Of a stretch of 64,000 bases of DNA, positions 39,822 to 53,771 are shown piece after piece; the stretch's first letter is position 1; each line of letters begins with the position of its first letter. The notes under the pieces were generated by a model. The model ran no database searches, was not told the DNA's origin, and was given only the letters and a program-made list of their open reading frames with translations. Source of the DNA: Chrysomallon squamiferum (lineage: Eukaryota > Mollusca > Gastropoda > Neomphalida > Peltospiridae); NCBI GenBank assembly GCA_012295275.1, contig CM022679.1, forward strand, positions 15,765,842-15,829,841, written 5' to 3'. Made by a program: the position numbers and the translations under genes.

Positions 39822-40932
39822 GCCTCAAACCTTGAAGAGTTACTTGTGAAAATTAAATATTATTATTATAATAATATTAACATTTTGGCTATCCATTTAT
39901 TGTTTTAGAAGAAACAACTTAAGATTTTTTAAGTATATAAGAGACAACATTTTCCTATTAAATAATTAAACATATAAAATGTCAGATAAATAAATGACAT
40001 ATGTCATAAGATTTCTTGCATTTCAGGTCTGGACAGTAATCCAAACAGCGGATTAACTAAACCCTGTCAGTGCCAGGAACTTTCTAGTTCGACCAGTCAT
40101 TTGAGATATACAATCCCAAATAATTATCGCATATATTCGAGTTTTCGTTTCAAACACTAACCATATCAAAAATGCAAATTCAAGATTTTCAAATGTCATC
40201 CATGACTCATTACGGATTTGGACGGTATCGTCTTTCGGCGTACATTCCCACCCATAGTGAAAAAGCACCTGAATGACCCGTGACACGAGATTCAAAAGTT
40301 GGTTTTCGCGGTGGTGTCAAAAACTCAGACAGATCGCCAAATAGAAGGATAGATGAATGCCTGAACTGCTTCACAGTGCCATGAAAGACAGCAAAACCCT
40401 TATCGATTTTGTATACAAACTCTTTTAAAATCTAAAGCGGTTTAAATTTCAATTACAAGACCCAATTAGATCTACGTTCATTGAAAGCGCACGTTTTTGC
40501 TGGAGTCATATGAATAGAGAGAGACGATGATATATTTTAAAAAGCCAGGAACCGTTAGATACCCCATAAGCAGGCAATAAGGCTTCATTGGATAAAACTG
40601 GTTTCAAGTTCTAGCGAAGCCTCCTTGTTGTGTTTGGTATTGTTCTCCTCCTATCACGACAGGTACCTTTGACTAGGAAAAACACTTACACCGTGGTTTA
40701 AACACGAATTTCTTCTACACTCCATTAAATCTTTCTTCTAATCCAGTTCAATATTTTGTTTACTTCATAACGGGTGGAGCTGAATTTCTGCCACGTACCC
40801 TGAATATACAGCGCTTGTTGAAAGATAGGAGATGATAATGATCGGAATACACAAATAAAACTTGCCAGTCTGTTATTCGAAAAAATAATAAATAAATTCA
40901 GTCGTCTTATTATCAGTTTAATATTATTTAAC

Positions 40933-40941
40933 TTTTTTTTT

Positions 40942-40981
<40 letters not shown>

Positions 40982-40984
40982 CTT
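40933..40984. repeat. T homopolymer, about 50 nt
   Basis: A nearly pure T run with a single early C. Confidence 0.97.
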
Positions 40985-41171
40985 CTAGGAAAACTAATGT
41001 TCTCACATGTAGCATAAATTTTAAATTCTGTGTATGTTTCACTGTTCACATTTCAGAAATATGTGGATGGTTTTAATTTCTTCTTCTTCTTCTTTTCTTT
41101 TTTAATTTATAATTTTCCTCTCAGCAACATTTCTTTTTTTTTTTTATTTTGACATAAAATAAAAAAAAATA

Positions 41172-41204
<33 letters not shown>

Positions 41205-41370
41205 CTTTGTACTGGCTTGCCTTATATCGTGTTCATTGTGAATAAAAATAGGTATCATAGTTCGATTACAGAATCGACAAAATAAGAAATGTATTGCTAA
41301 CGTGAAAACTACTACATACAACAAAAAATAATAATAATAAATAAATAATAATAATAAGAAGAAATATATG

Positions 41371-41411
<41 letters not shown>

Positions 41412-42095
41412 TATAAAAATAATTATATTGTCTGCTTTGGGAAAATGTCTCAAAAATACAAAAAGATAGCAGTCATTCTAATTATAACTATGGTTTTTCT
41501 ATCTGTCAAGTATTTGCGATGTTAATACAAGTAGTCTTGTTAGCCGATTTGGCGCAAAATCTGTTTTCATATTAAAGCTAAACCTCGCTCTCTCGCCGTA
41601 ATAACCAAGACGATTACTGAGCAAAGATTGACATTAATGTCCAAACCAGCAACACTCAAGGGTCTCGCGTAGCTGGGGTGTTTTTGGACGTTGATAACCG
41701 CCAAAATCCGGACCGCTTTTCCAGCCAGAGTAATCATTTGAGAAGCCATAACAAATGTTATCATATAGTTCGGCCATTTCCTTTCTGATATTATCTCTTT
41801 TTTTGTTCATGATGTGCAACAATAGCTAATTGTTATTATAGTTTAAAGGAAATTACTAGAGCGATTTGCATATTCACGATAAATATTTTTGCAATGTAAG
41901 ATCGAGGAATTGTGTTTGAGGGAAAATATATTCGTGTATTATCAGATAATTTAGTCTGTTGACTTTTTATAATGTGCTCTTTTTTTATATAATATTGTTT
42001 TGTAAAGAGTTCTTGTCGCTATTTTAAATGCTTAGTTTTAATTGGCAACTTTTTGACTGAAAAGTAATGAGTATCCCTAGCGTTAAACTTCGAAA

Positions 42096-42130
<35 letters not shown>

Positions 42131-42262
42131 AAATAAACTAATTCTTTATAAAATTAATCTTGGAAATGATAATTACCATTTAATTTTTTTAAAAGAAAGA
42201 GTACTGATTAAAATTCCAGTTGCACGGGTATTTTGGTGATCTGGAGATTCGATTTGTGATTA

Positions 42263-42270
42263 TAATTATG

Positions 42271-42325
<55 letters not shown>
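42263..42325. repeat. (ATT)n microsatellite
   Basis: About 19 ATT units. Confidence 0.97.
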
Positions 42326-44127
42326 GTTTTTCATTATATTTTCTCGTTATATTTTGAAAGAGAAAAAAGCTATTCTGACTTTCACAATACCATAATTATG
42401 CACATTTTAAAAAATATATTATTTAAGAATTTTTTTATTATCCTCACCGATTTGAATAAACATAAAACAAATAAATCATTAATATATATGTATATATATA
42501 AATGAAACCTAGAAAAAATGAATTTCAAATAATAATACAGAAAACAACAACAACAACAACAACAAAAAATTAAATAAACCACAAAACAAAAACCATCGGT
42601 AGTTTCACAAGTATTAAAAAGTATAACGCAATATTTAAAATGGATGCGACCATCATGCACCTTCAACCCATTGTCGATCTTGAAAAGAATATTTTATTAA
42701 CTTCCAGACTAGTTATCATTGTGAGATATATATAAATTATATAAAATTATATTTTTTCTAAGACATTATTAATAGCATAATTAAGAGAAGAAAACATAGA
42801 CATGAACTATTTTTATATTTCACAATTATTATGTATTTTGCCTGCATAACAAAAAAGTGAAAGGTTTGTAATTTAAATAAGACAATTTCTTGACCCACTA
42901 GCACCATCTAACTTATTTAATCATAAAGTCAATACAGACCTTAATTTGTCAAATAAATAAATAAATAAATAACAACAATAATTTATTTTAGTGAAACTGA
43001 TAAAGTATTATAAAGCAAGTACGTTAACTCGACAACTATACGATTCAAAAGTAATTTACTTTGTTTCGTTGACAATAATAACAACAACAACGATGATGAT
43101 GATGATGATGATAACATCAAAAACAACAAAATATAAAAGAGGGAAAATATTAAAAGACATTTGACTATTGCATTTTTTAAATTATAATCATCATTATCTA
43201 TTCATTTAAGAAAGAGTGATGTCAGTATTCGACACCAAAATGTTTTGTTTGTTATTTTTATTTTTGTACCGATATTTATATTTTAATTTAATTTTATTTA
43301 ATTTTATTTCATTTCACTTCATTTCTACAATAATGTTAGACGGTACAAAGAAGATTGCAAAAGGCACTCGTTTAAATACCAGATAATGATCTTGTCGTTT
43401 TGACAGTGGTGTCCTGTTATTATTTGAATTTACTCATGTTTCCCTTTCGATAAGACGGTTTGGAACAAAAAACCAAGAAAACGGTCGCATTCTGGGGATT
43501 ATGCGAGATGGAATAGCGATAAGTTTGTAGGACAAGATCTTCGGGAGGGTTCAAAAGACGGACGCCACTGTCCGAAAAGTCTATTGCACGTCGTGTGTGG
43601 CCACTTGATAGGTTTAGTGCTTTTTTTCTACTTCTTTAAACTGTGGCCAAAACCAAACTCACTGTCAGTTTTACCTGTATCAGATTGCATTCTAGATTGT
43701 GGTTTTATCCTTTCTTCAACATTTTCAAAATCATAACCAGTGACCGATCCACAAGTTTAAAATATCATGGATGAAAGTCTCGAGACCGTCACTATTGGCA
43801 GCCTATATTACACTTATACATACTTCCCTGTATGCAGATAAAACTGTTAATTTCTTTGTACAGGTATAATTACTACTTGCATCGAAAAGACACTGGTATT
43901 GACCACTTTAGTTGTTGTAAAATAATGTTTTATCACAAATGACAATATCCAGTATACTTTCAAATAAAAATGTGTGATTTTACAATTATTATATAACGTT
44001 AAGTTTATTCATTTATTGATTTCAGTCTTGCCTACAAATATGCATACGACGTTTTACTTAAAATAACTGAAATTAAAAAAAAATAAATAAATAAATAAAT
44101 AATAAAACAGTATATAGATTTTGCAAT

Positions 44128-44158
<31 letters not shown>

Positions 44159-44477
44159 AAGCATTATTTATGTTTCCTTTTTTTGTCCATGGTACTTCAT
44201 GCTGATGCCAACAATTTAACACACAATTTAACAAATAAAAACACAAATACACAATATTAAAATACTTTATGTTTAATCTGAATACATATCCGATTTTATA
44301 TATTATCAAAACATAACAATTATAATCTATTTCAGAAAATCTAATTCTTTGGCATATATATTTGTATAATTTATAAATCAGTATACAATCAAATAAAGTG
44401 ATGAAATCAAAAACAATTTTTCTACAAATCTCCTTTAATATAACATTCCAAAAACTGAAACAATAAAATGATAAAGA

Positions 44478-44511
<34 letters not shown>

Positions 44512-46662
44512 GAGACATTAATGATATTAATTAAAGAATAATACTGAATTTCAAATAAGTAATTTGCATAAATTTTCAACTTTTTTCAGTTTTTGATGTG
44601 CATTTATTTAATATAATTATATATGTGCATTACTCAGTAGACTTTTATAGAATATTTAAAATGTTTAATTTTGTTTTTATAATAAAAATATGAAATAAGT
44701 AAATATATTTTAAAACAATATAAAATGAGATGCTATAAAAAAAGAAAAAATGGTAAAAGATTTAACATTAATAATAAAAATACTACTACTATTACTACAT
44801 TAATAATAATAATAATGATAATAAATATAACCTAGAAATAGATAAAAGACATTTTCTTTCCCATTCTCAAAATGCATAAAAATAGGACAATCTCACTTTA
44901 CATTTTATATACAGGTATACACAAATAATTTGATAGCAATATTTTCTTCCATTTGCAAAAACAATGCCTTACAAGTTCACTGAGCTAACAATGATCACAA
45001 ATTTTCTTTCAATAATCACCTAAAAATATTACAAACAGTACGCATATAATTAAGCCAAATATACAAAGTGACTAGTAGTCCATTATACAGTAATAATAGA
45101 TAGATAAATAAAAATATCAAAACCATTAACCATTACCTACTTGAATATATTTTGAGCCATTAAAAAAAAAAATACCTCATAGTCAAAATCTGTGATAAAT
45201 GAAGCAGTGAAGTACAAAAAAAAAAAAAAAAAAATATAAAATATATATATATATATATATATTGATAATAGTAATTAAAGAAAAATAAACAACATTATTT
45301 TTTATGTTGACTACATACCAAAATAAATATTTGTAAGATATAAAACAAATAAATGGAAAATGTTCTAAATGTATTTCAAAAATATATTTGAAAAAGAAAA
45401 ACACTGTATAAATTTCACAAAATTGTGTAATTTGTCAGTTGTTTATTATTATTATTATTATTATTATTTTTTTTTTTTTTTTTTTTTAAAAGCAACAACA
45501 CATTTATAGGTTTTCTGCTTTTTCTATATAAATGATATAGTCAATCATTTATGAACATATACAATAAAGACATCAAAACAACAAAACAGAAAACCAGTGG
45601 TGAATGTGTGTATATATGTGTACATGCATGTGTAAATCCATAAAGGTACAGGACAGTAATGCCTTTGAATAAATCTGAGGAGCAATCCTCTAAGGGTTTT
45701 TTGTATTATCTTTTTTCATATCTCCTCAAGGAAACCAAAGTAAATATTTTCTAAATATAGATTTTATTTCACAAAAGACAGAGACTGGTTTACATGTTTA
45801 TTACTCATTGTTCTTTGATTGTAAGTATCAATGGAATTTGTAAAAGATATGAATACTTTTTAACTTGATAGATAGATATATAATATATAATCATCAAAAA
45901 TTAATATTAATCTACAAGGCATGAACATTTACTTTATTACTATAAAGGATGGTGATTCTATGTGTCTATGAATATATAAAGACCACTCATTCATGATCTA
46001 TATTTGAATGTTGATTACTAATATATGATCAGTATTTAAGCAAGAAGGTGTCATATTGTTTGAATCAGACACAAACCTTTCAATTACTTATAAAATAAAC
46101 CTCAAAATAATAAATAGCTTGTTATAAAAAATTTGAAAAAAAAAAAAAACCCTGTTAATTTTAGAACTCATTGCTGTGTAGTCCATATAGTCTTTCAAAT
46201 AAAATGCAAAAGACTGAATAAACTCCTTAACCACATCAAATAATTCTTTTTTGTCAAAACAATTGTCAGAAATTCAGAACACCAAAACATTTTGCATGAT
46301 GAAAGGCCAGAAATACTTTGAATTTATTCTGAAATTAAAAAAAAATGAAATGAAACTTTCAGATTTTATGAAATTTAATTTTTTTATGCTTTTTAACATT
46401 TTAATGAATAAAAATTACGGCTTTGAAAAATTGCTTTAAAATATAATGTCTTTTAAGAATATCATGAGTATTTTTAAACATATTTTTAACACATATTTTC
46501 CAAATTTTCACACTGACATGTTTTCTTTACAAACAAAGAGTTTTAATATTGTGATCATTATCTTATCTTAAGGGAAATAACTTAGTTAAGGTCTACTTAA
46601 AATGAAAATAAACTGGTTACCATATCACAGATGTATGCCTCAGGTAATATCAGATTTTTGTT
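44128..46662. other. Presumed 3' UTR and downstream flank of UCP4
   Basis: The stretch below the UCP4 stop codon is AT-rich with few long repeats, (AT)n at 45,239-45,262 and ATT at 45,445. The 3' UTR should extend from 46,662 to lower coordinates, but its end cannot be fixed because minus-strand AATAAA candidates are frequent in such AT-rich DNA. Confidence 0.4.
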
Positions 46663-46734
46663 TTAGAATGAGGTGGTGCCAGTCAGTTTTCTCACTTGCT
46701 CATATGTTACCCAAAATACTGTTGACCATGGAGC
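46663..46734 (-). CDS. UCP4: UCP4 exon 10 (terminal)
   Basis: The acceptor is TTTCTGTAG. It encodes [19 protein letters not shown] then TTSF, with stop TAA at 46665-46663. This completes transmembrane helix 6 and the short C-terminal tail typical of UCP4. Confidence 0.95.
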   Translation of the reverse strand, partial: APWSTVFWVTYEQVRKLTGTTSF

Positions 46735-47286
46735 CTACAGAAATGAAATAAGGAAAATAAAGATCCAGCATTTTATTATTTTTAGTTTATTACTTTGTAT
46801 ATAAAATTATTATACTCATTCAGTCTTTTCACAGGCTAATTAGAATGGAAGATATTTAAATTTCTAAATTTAAAATAATATATTAAATGGGAGAAATGTA
46901 ATATTGTAATTAATAAAGCTGTTTGAAATCCACAAAATGTATTCCATTCATTAGTATATACCATTTTATTATATAAGATATATTATTTACTGATTCATTG
47001 AAGCAACTTAAAATACTGTTTGTATGAAATAGACTGAAAATAATATCACAAATACTATCTATAAAATATATTCCATATGGTGAATGAATAGGCAACAAGG
47101 TGAATAATGAATGTGTATTTGTTATAAAAATTAAATAAAGTGTCAAAAAAGAAATAAATAAAAAAAATGTAAGTAAATTTTATTTTGAAAAAATAAAAAA
47201 TAGTTACTATAAAAAGTTAAGTAACTGATACCGATATTAATTATAAATATCTTTGAAGTTACTTTTTCAATGGGCTAGTACAGTGT

Positions 47287-47345
<59 letters not shown>

Positions 47346-50300
47346 TATATTTATAACTACTACAGACTGAGATATAATGTAAAACACATTATTTACCATT
47401 CTAGCCCAGATTGGTAAGAATCCTTTATAAAGAGCCATAAAACCTTCATTCTGTACTGTTTTAATTAAACAGTCTATTGACCCTTTATACAGCAAGCCTC
47501 TGAAATTATATACATCATTAAATAACTATCATTCTTTTTTATTATCTATTTTTGAAAATTTATGTTTGTCTAGTTTTAAGACAGCAAATATTTCAATGAC
47601 TTGGTTTTAGAAAAAAACCTTGTATTTTGAACAGATAAAACAATGCAACTTTTGGTTTATATTTTTTGTTTATATTTAAACAAGCAATTAATAAAGAAAT
47701 GTAACATAATTATTTACAAAATATTAACTGTTTCTAAAACATGCTCATATGCAGTTTAACTCAACAGGTTGATGTGTGGAATAATTTTTATGTTAAACAA
47801 TCTGTTAATTTTTCTGAATGAAAATAACTCAATATTTTAACATTCTTACATTCCATTCTTTGTGGGTTGATTCATCACTCGTGTTTTTATGACATCTGCT
47901 GGAGTTCCTAATGATGCTGCTACAACACCAGAACAAGCACTGAAATTATTTCTTTTTAAATTATTACTTCTGAATAATAAATTTACAATAAAAAACATTT
48001 AATAATAATAACAAAACAACAATTATAATAATAATAATAATAAAAACAATTACAAAAAAATGGAACAAATATGTCATACCTCTACATTTTAGTAAGAAAA
48101 TATACTCTGAATTATCAGTTACATATAATGAAAATAAACTAAAATTATCTAGTAAAAAAAAAAAAAAAGTCAAACATTATAAGCAAAATAGAGTAAAATC
48201 TATTATTTTGGTACAAAATAATATTCTCAATTTAAATTTTAATATTTAATCTACTTAATTATTGAAATAAAGCAGAGGAGAAAAATCAACTGAAAGTATA
48301 AACAAAAAGTTACCTAGATAACATATGAGTTATATAGTTGTCTTTTAAACTAGTGTACTTCAGAATTCTGTGTTTAACAGTGTCATATGTTGCTAGATCT
48401 TGGGAAGGAAAAGAGAGAAAAACAAAAGTTACATATATTTTAAATTAATAATTTAGTCAAGAGTTTACATTTTATATGAAAAATGTTATTATTATTATTA
48501 TTATTATTATTATATTTTTTCATAGTAATTTTAATTTTTCATATTTTTTCTAGTAAGTAAGATATTTTCTTATGTTCTAATTGTGCCCCAGTCTTTTAAC
48601 TTACTTGAAAGTGATAACAATTAAATCATTGTTCATTGTCAGAAAAAACAAAACAAACAAAGGTAGCATAATGCACATGATCAATAAGCTGTTAAATGCT
48701 ATTACATTTATATTAAACAAAAGATCATATATTTTTTAAAATGATATTTTAAGAACTTACATTTCAAAATAAAATTTTAATAAATAAAACCTTGTTATTG
48801 GTAAAAAAATTAGTATGATTTTAACAATAACGTAAGAGGATTTACCTCCCATGTTGACAAGAGCCGCTCGCTGTACATTTGGTACCCATCCACGCCACAA
48901 ACCACGGATACCTCCCTCCAGAATAATATTCCTGAAAGCCTGGCCAACATTTTTCACTCTGAAATTTAGAGGGCGTATTTTTTCACTGGCATTCAGCAAG
49001 ACTTAAATATTAAAAAGAATACATTTTAATAAAATATTTTTTTTTACAAATAACAAATTTAACAAGAGATAGAGAATACATATTGACAGAGATATATGAG
49101 ATAGTTTTAAGGAAATGTGTGTCATATTCTTGATCGTCTGAATTTTTAAATTACAGTCTGCTACCACTAAATTTTTATGTTAAAATAGTATAAGAGCAGC
49201 TATACATCAGAGAAAATAAGAACTTGTTTGAATATGATACATGTTAAATACATGTCAAAGCACAGTTGTGTAAATGTAGAACCAAAAATGAAATTGAAAT
49301 TTTATTTCTTTAATATGACCAATGATATAATTCAAAATTACCAAAAAACTGAAATTTCTAATTCATAATTTACAAAGGATATCCTCAAAATAGCTATGTT
49401 AACAATACTCAAGAGAAACAGACAAACAAGGTAATTTTTTAGGAATAACAATTTAATACAGCATGTGGACATTTTGTTGCAAAGTATTTAGAATTTTTGT
49501 TATTTTCTTTGTTAAGTGTTAGGGAGACATTCTTTTCTTGGAGGGAGGGAAGTCTTTGGGGTTTTGATTTTTGATAAACATGACAGAAAAAGTAAACTAA
49601 CATACTGGCCTAAGGGAGGTAATACCTCGAGGGTTTGCCCTCCAGTCTTCGCCTCCCTTCCATCTGCATGTGAACTTTGACCAGATCTGTGGGGCTGGCA
49701 ACAAACTGCCCTAGAGCTCCAGCAGTTACACCACCCAGTGAAGCTTTCCTAGTGAAATAAAAAATTACTGATTATTTAAAGATAAAAGCTCCATGTATAA
49801 AACATTGAGGCATTCATTTTAGATTTCTAAAACTGTAGTGTTGTTTATATCCTACAGTAACAAATTCAGTTTCTCATAATGAATGGATAATCCAGTTTAT
49901 ACTTAAATAATGGTTTGTGTTGTTTCTTACCAAACATGTTTTTTATCTACATAAATTTAGTTACAAATGTTTTCAATGGATAATACTGTCTGGAAGTTTT
50001 TATTTCATGTAAATCAGATTAAGTGAATGGAGAAAAAAAGGTTTGGAGTTTTATGTTACATGTTACCTAGAACTGATCTATCTAGACAAAAATGTAGGTG
50101 GAGACTCTCGATCCTTTCTAGATGTGTTTACAAATGAACTGTATTCAGAGCATTAGATTAATAATACAAATTTTATTATCATTATTATTTTTATTAAATA
50201 AATAGAGAGAGAGACACAAGTAATTACATCACAGTCAATCTTGAAATCCGTAACTTGTTTTTTCTTTTTTAATTAATTTAAAAGGGTCATTCCGTGTCAA

Positions 50301-53149
50301 ATCACCCAATGGTTTAAACCCGACCGTCTCAGATTTTTATGAAACTTGGTATACTTGTTGACTGGGATCCCACAGTTAGCCCAATCAGACCAGTGGTGTG
50401 GGAGATACGGCCCATCGAATTTTGAGATTTTTGCAAAAAATGGGTGTGACCACCAACCTTAGAACCCTTATATCTCAGGAACTACTGGGCCAATCTTCAT
50501 AAAATTGGTATTGTTAGAAAGGCAAAATGACAAGGATACCAAATCTGCCATTTTTGTTTAGTTTGGAAAATATTGGAGTACCTTGACCTTTTGACCTTTG
50601 CTATGACCTTGAAATTGACCGTGTGGATCATGATATCTTGAGATGACCTTTATTGAAACTTAATCTCCCACATGTTAACTAAAACATATAAAAGTTTCCT
50701 GGGTGTAATATTTTTTGTTTAGCCACAATATAGATTTAAAATATGCACATACATGAAAATAACACCTTTTCAGCCATTAACATCTGATTAACTAAAACCT
50801 GAATGATCAATTCTGGATGCTAGGAATCACCATCTCTCTTGATCATCGAGTAAGACATTGTAGGCCTACATGTATGCATAAAGTTCACATATAAAAGTTT
50901 CCTGGGTATAATATTTTTTGTTTAGCCATAATAGAGATTTAAAAAAATGCATACCTGCATGGATGATTGATACAATGCATTACAATGTACATTTTCTCTG
51001 AGACTAAAAACTCATCTTTGGAGTTAAAACCCACCTGACATGTCTGAAGGAATGCCTGAAGGATATGAAAAGATGCCAAATGGTATGACATGTTCTACAC
51101 AATCAGGCTCAAAGGGTTAACAGGAAGTGATGCTTCAGGCAGGTCAGGAACTCCTTTAGATTCCCTGGTGCAATCCCCATTGAGCACATGGCAATTAGAA
51201 GTTTAAGACAAAGAAGTTTCTTCATCTGCATTTCTTTGACAATCTGAAGCTTTTTAAGTTGGACACAATGTCAGATGTTGATATATAAACAATATTTTTA
51301 TTTCATAAAACCTATTAAGTAATTTTATCATGTCATGTGGGCCTTGCCATTGGTTTTGAACAAGGTTTCAGTCAACAACAGTACAACCCAGTCTGAAATC
51401 AGACGTCATCAAGTGATGTACTGCATAATGTATTTGTACACCCAGTCTTCAGCAGAGTATGAACAAGGTCTACTTCACCTTAATAAACTGTGATTTATAC
51501 TTGAGAAGATTGATATAAATGCCCAAGACTTGTGGGCCTTTGGCAATAACACATGTACTCTGCTACCATTTTACGACCTGCTTTACTTTACTGAAAGGGT
51601 TTCAGGATTTGATTTAATATTTAGGAAAGCACTGACTTTGTTCTATTGAATTGAAGGTGCAGGCCAATACTGAAAATCCTTATTTCTTCCAGGGCTAACT
51701 GCAGTTTTAACTCTCCTGAAAATGTGTGTTATCAACACCATCATATCAAAAAGGAGTTGTTGCGAAGTGTATGGAAAACTGAGGAAGTCGAACTCCTCAC
51801 TCTTTGAAGTGGGATCAAAACACGGGACATCAAGAGTATCATGAACAAGAACTTTTCATCAAATTTTCAACATTGCAGAAAAACTGTTGTGATCCCCTTA
51901 ATCGCCACCCTGAGCAAGCACGCACTAGATCTTTAAGAATTGTTAGCATGGGCACTTACAAATGCTTAGTAAATCCTCCAAAGACACTAGTGCCAGGAGA
52001 CAAGTTGTGCTGTGACTGTCTGATTACCCTTCAGAAATCAAAGGTCCTGCAGAGGATGGCTTTAGTATGGGTGGTATTACAATGGGAGAATTTGGTGATA
52101 ACTTGCCAGACAAACTGCTGGTTGTTGTTTCCCCAGAAAAGGACTTTGATTTGAATTCTATTCTGTCGAGTTTAGGCAAAACTCCTGTCAAACTCCATTC
52201 ACTAGCACATTCCAGTAAATGAATGAAAGGACAGAAAAAAACTAGCATCAGCTACAGTAACATTAAAATGACATCTTAATGTCTGAATCCTACCCAGAGC
52301 GTGTGCAAATCTTGATTTTGTCACCCTTTACCATTGAAAGGACAATGAATTGAAGGAGGAAATAATCCAATTTTATGAAAGTGATGAGAACAGTAGAATG
52401 TGTCTGGGAATGAAGGATACAGTGAGCATTTGAAACAAACATAGTGAGAAGGTTAAGCATCAGAAACACCTAGTTCTCTCAAATTTATGTGAACTATGCA
52501 TACATGTAGGCCTACAATGTCTTACTCGATGATCAAGAAGGATGGTGATCCCTAGCATCCAGAATTGATCATTCAGGTTTTAGTTAATCAGATGTTAATG
52601 GCTGAAAAGGTGTTATTTTCATGTATGTGCATTTTTTAAATCTATATTGTGGCTAAACAAAAAATATTACACCCAGGAAACTTTTATATGTTTTAGTTAA
52701 CGTGTGGGAGATTAAATTTCAATAAAGGTCATCTCAAGATCACGTGATCCACACGGTCAATTTTAAGGTCATAGCAAAGGTCAAAAGGTCAAGGTACTCC
52801 AATATTTTCCAAACTAAACAAAAATGGCAGATTTGGTATCCTTGTCATTTTGCCTTTCTAACAATACCAATTTTATGAAGATTGACCCAGTAGTTCCTGA
52901 GATATAAGGGTTCTAAGGTTGGTGGTCACACCCATTTTTTGCAAAAATCTCAAAATTCGATGGGCCGTATCTCCCACACCACTGGTCTGATTGGGCTAAC
53001 ATTTCAGATTTGGTGCTGTGGGATCCCAGTCAACAAGTATACCAAGTTTTATAAAAATCTGAGATGGTCGGGTTTAAATTTCTTTTTTTTTTGGGTGATT
53101 TGACACGGAATGACCCAAAAGCATTTTATTTATATTTTATATATATATA

Positions 53150-53202
<53 letters not shown>

Positions 53203-53725
53203 TGTGTTGTTTTTTTATTAATGGATGGCATTATATTTCATACCAAACAGAAGTGGTTCCATCTGCATTCCTTCCAAGAATTTTATCTCGAATAAATTCA
53301 TAAAATGACATTCGGCAACCAGTATAAACTAGAAAAAGAAATATTACTATTTGTATAAAAAAAAAAAAAAAAAAAAATTAAATGCACCAACATCACTGAG
53401 AAAAATCAAAAACAACAACAACATCAACAGCAGTGATTTAAGCTTGTATTTAAATAAGAGGATTAACTTAATAATTAACCCGTGTTCCTTGAACTGGAAA
53501 TTAATACTTGTATCTTAATCTGCTTTTAATCTCACTTAATACATGTGCAAATTTCTTAATAAAATTTTAATCTAACTTAATACATACACAAAGAGGCTTT
53601 ATTTTCTATTTTCATAAATTAAAAAAAAATTATAATAAAGCTGTTATTATATTAAAATATAATTTGAAATAAAGAAATTAATAATAGTAAGGAAAATTGA
53701 TACCAATTGAAACCAGTCACACACA

Positions 53726-53771
<46 letters not shown>

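Larger units (their letters stand above)
39821..44127. other. Gene-free stretch with islands near 40.0-40.7, 41.5-41.8 and 43.4-43.8 kb
   Basis: These islands are non-repetitive and more GC-rich than their surroundings, which hold T50-type homopolymer (40,933-40,984), AAT/ATT and AAAT arrays. Open frames in the islands are short and without recognisable domains. Confidence 0.4.
50284..53116. mobile_element. DNA transposon with about 0.6-kb terminal inverted repeats in UCP4 intron 4
   Basis: Both ends read GGGTCATTCCGTGTCAAATC inward. The left arm (50,284-50,890) and right arm (52,488-53,116) are inverted copies with high identity, differing by a few substitutions, a 15-bp insertion in the right arm near 53,003-53,018 and a poly-T expansion near 53,081-53,091. 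Flanks share AAAA, a possible but weak target duplication in AT-rich DNA. The interior (50,891-52,487) carries a degraded coding stretch. The superfamily is not assignable from the ends I can see. It lies entirely inside an intron, in a gene otherwise intact. Confidence 0.87.

Noticed and set aside
41567-41822. Two overlapping short minus-strand frames in a non-repetitive island
   Set aside because: They are under 70 codons, with no domain, no supported splice context and no recognised similarity.
50160-53200. Tandem or inverted repeats read as a CRISPR-like array or segmental duplication
   Set aside because: The repeats are a single inverted pair with defined ends, which fits a DNA transposon; there are no regular spacers.
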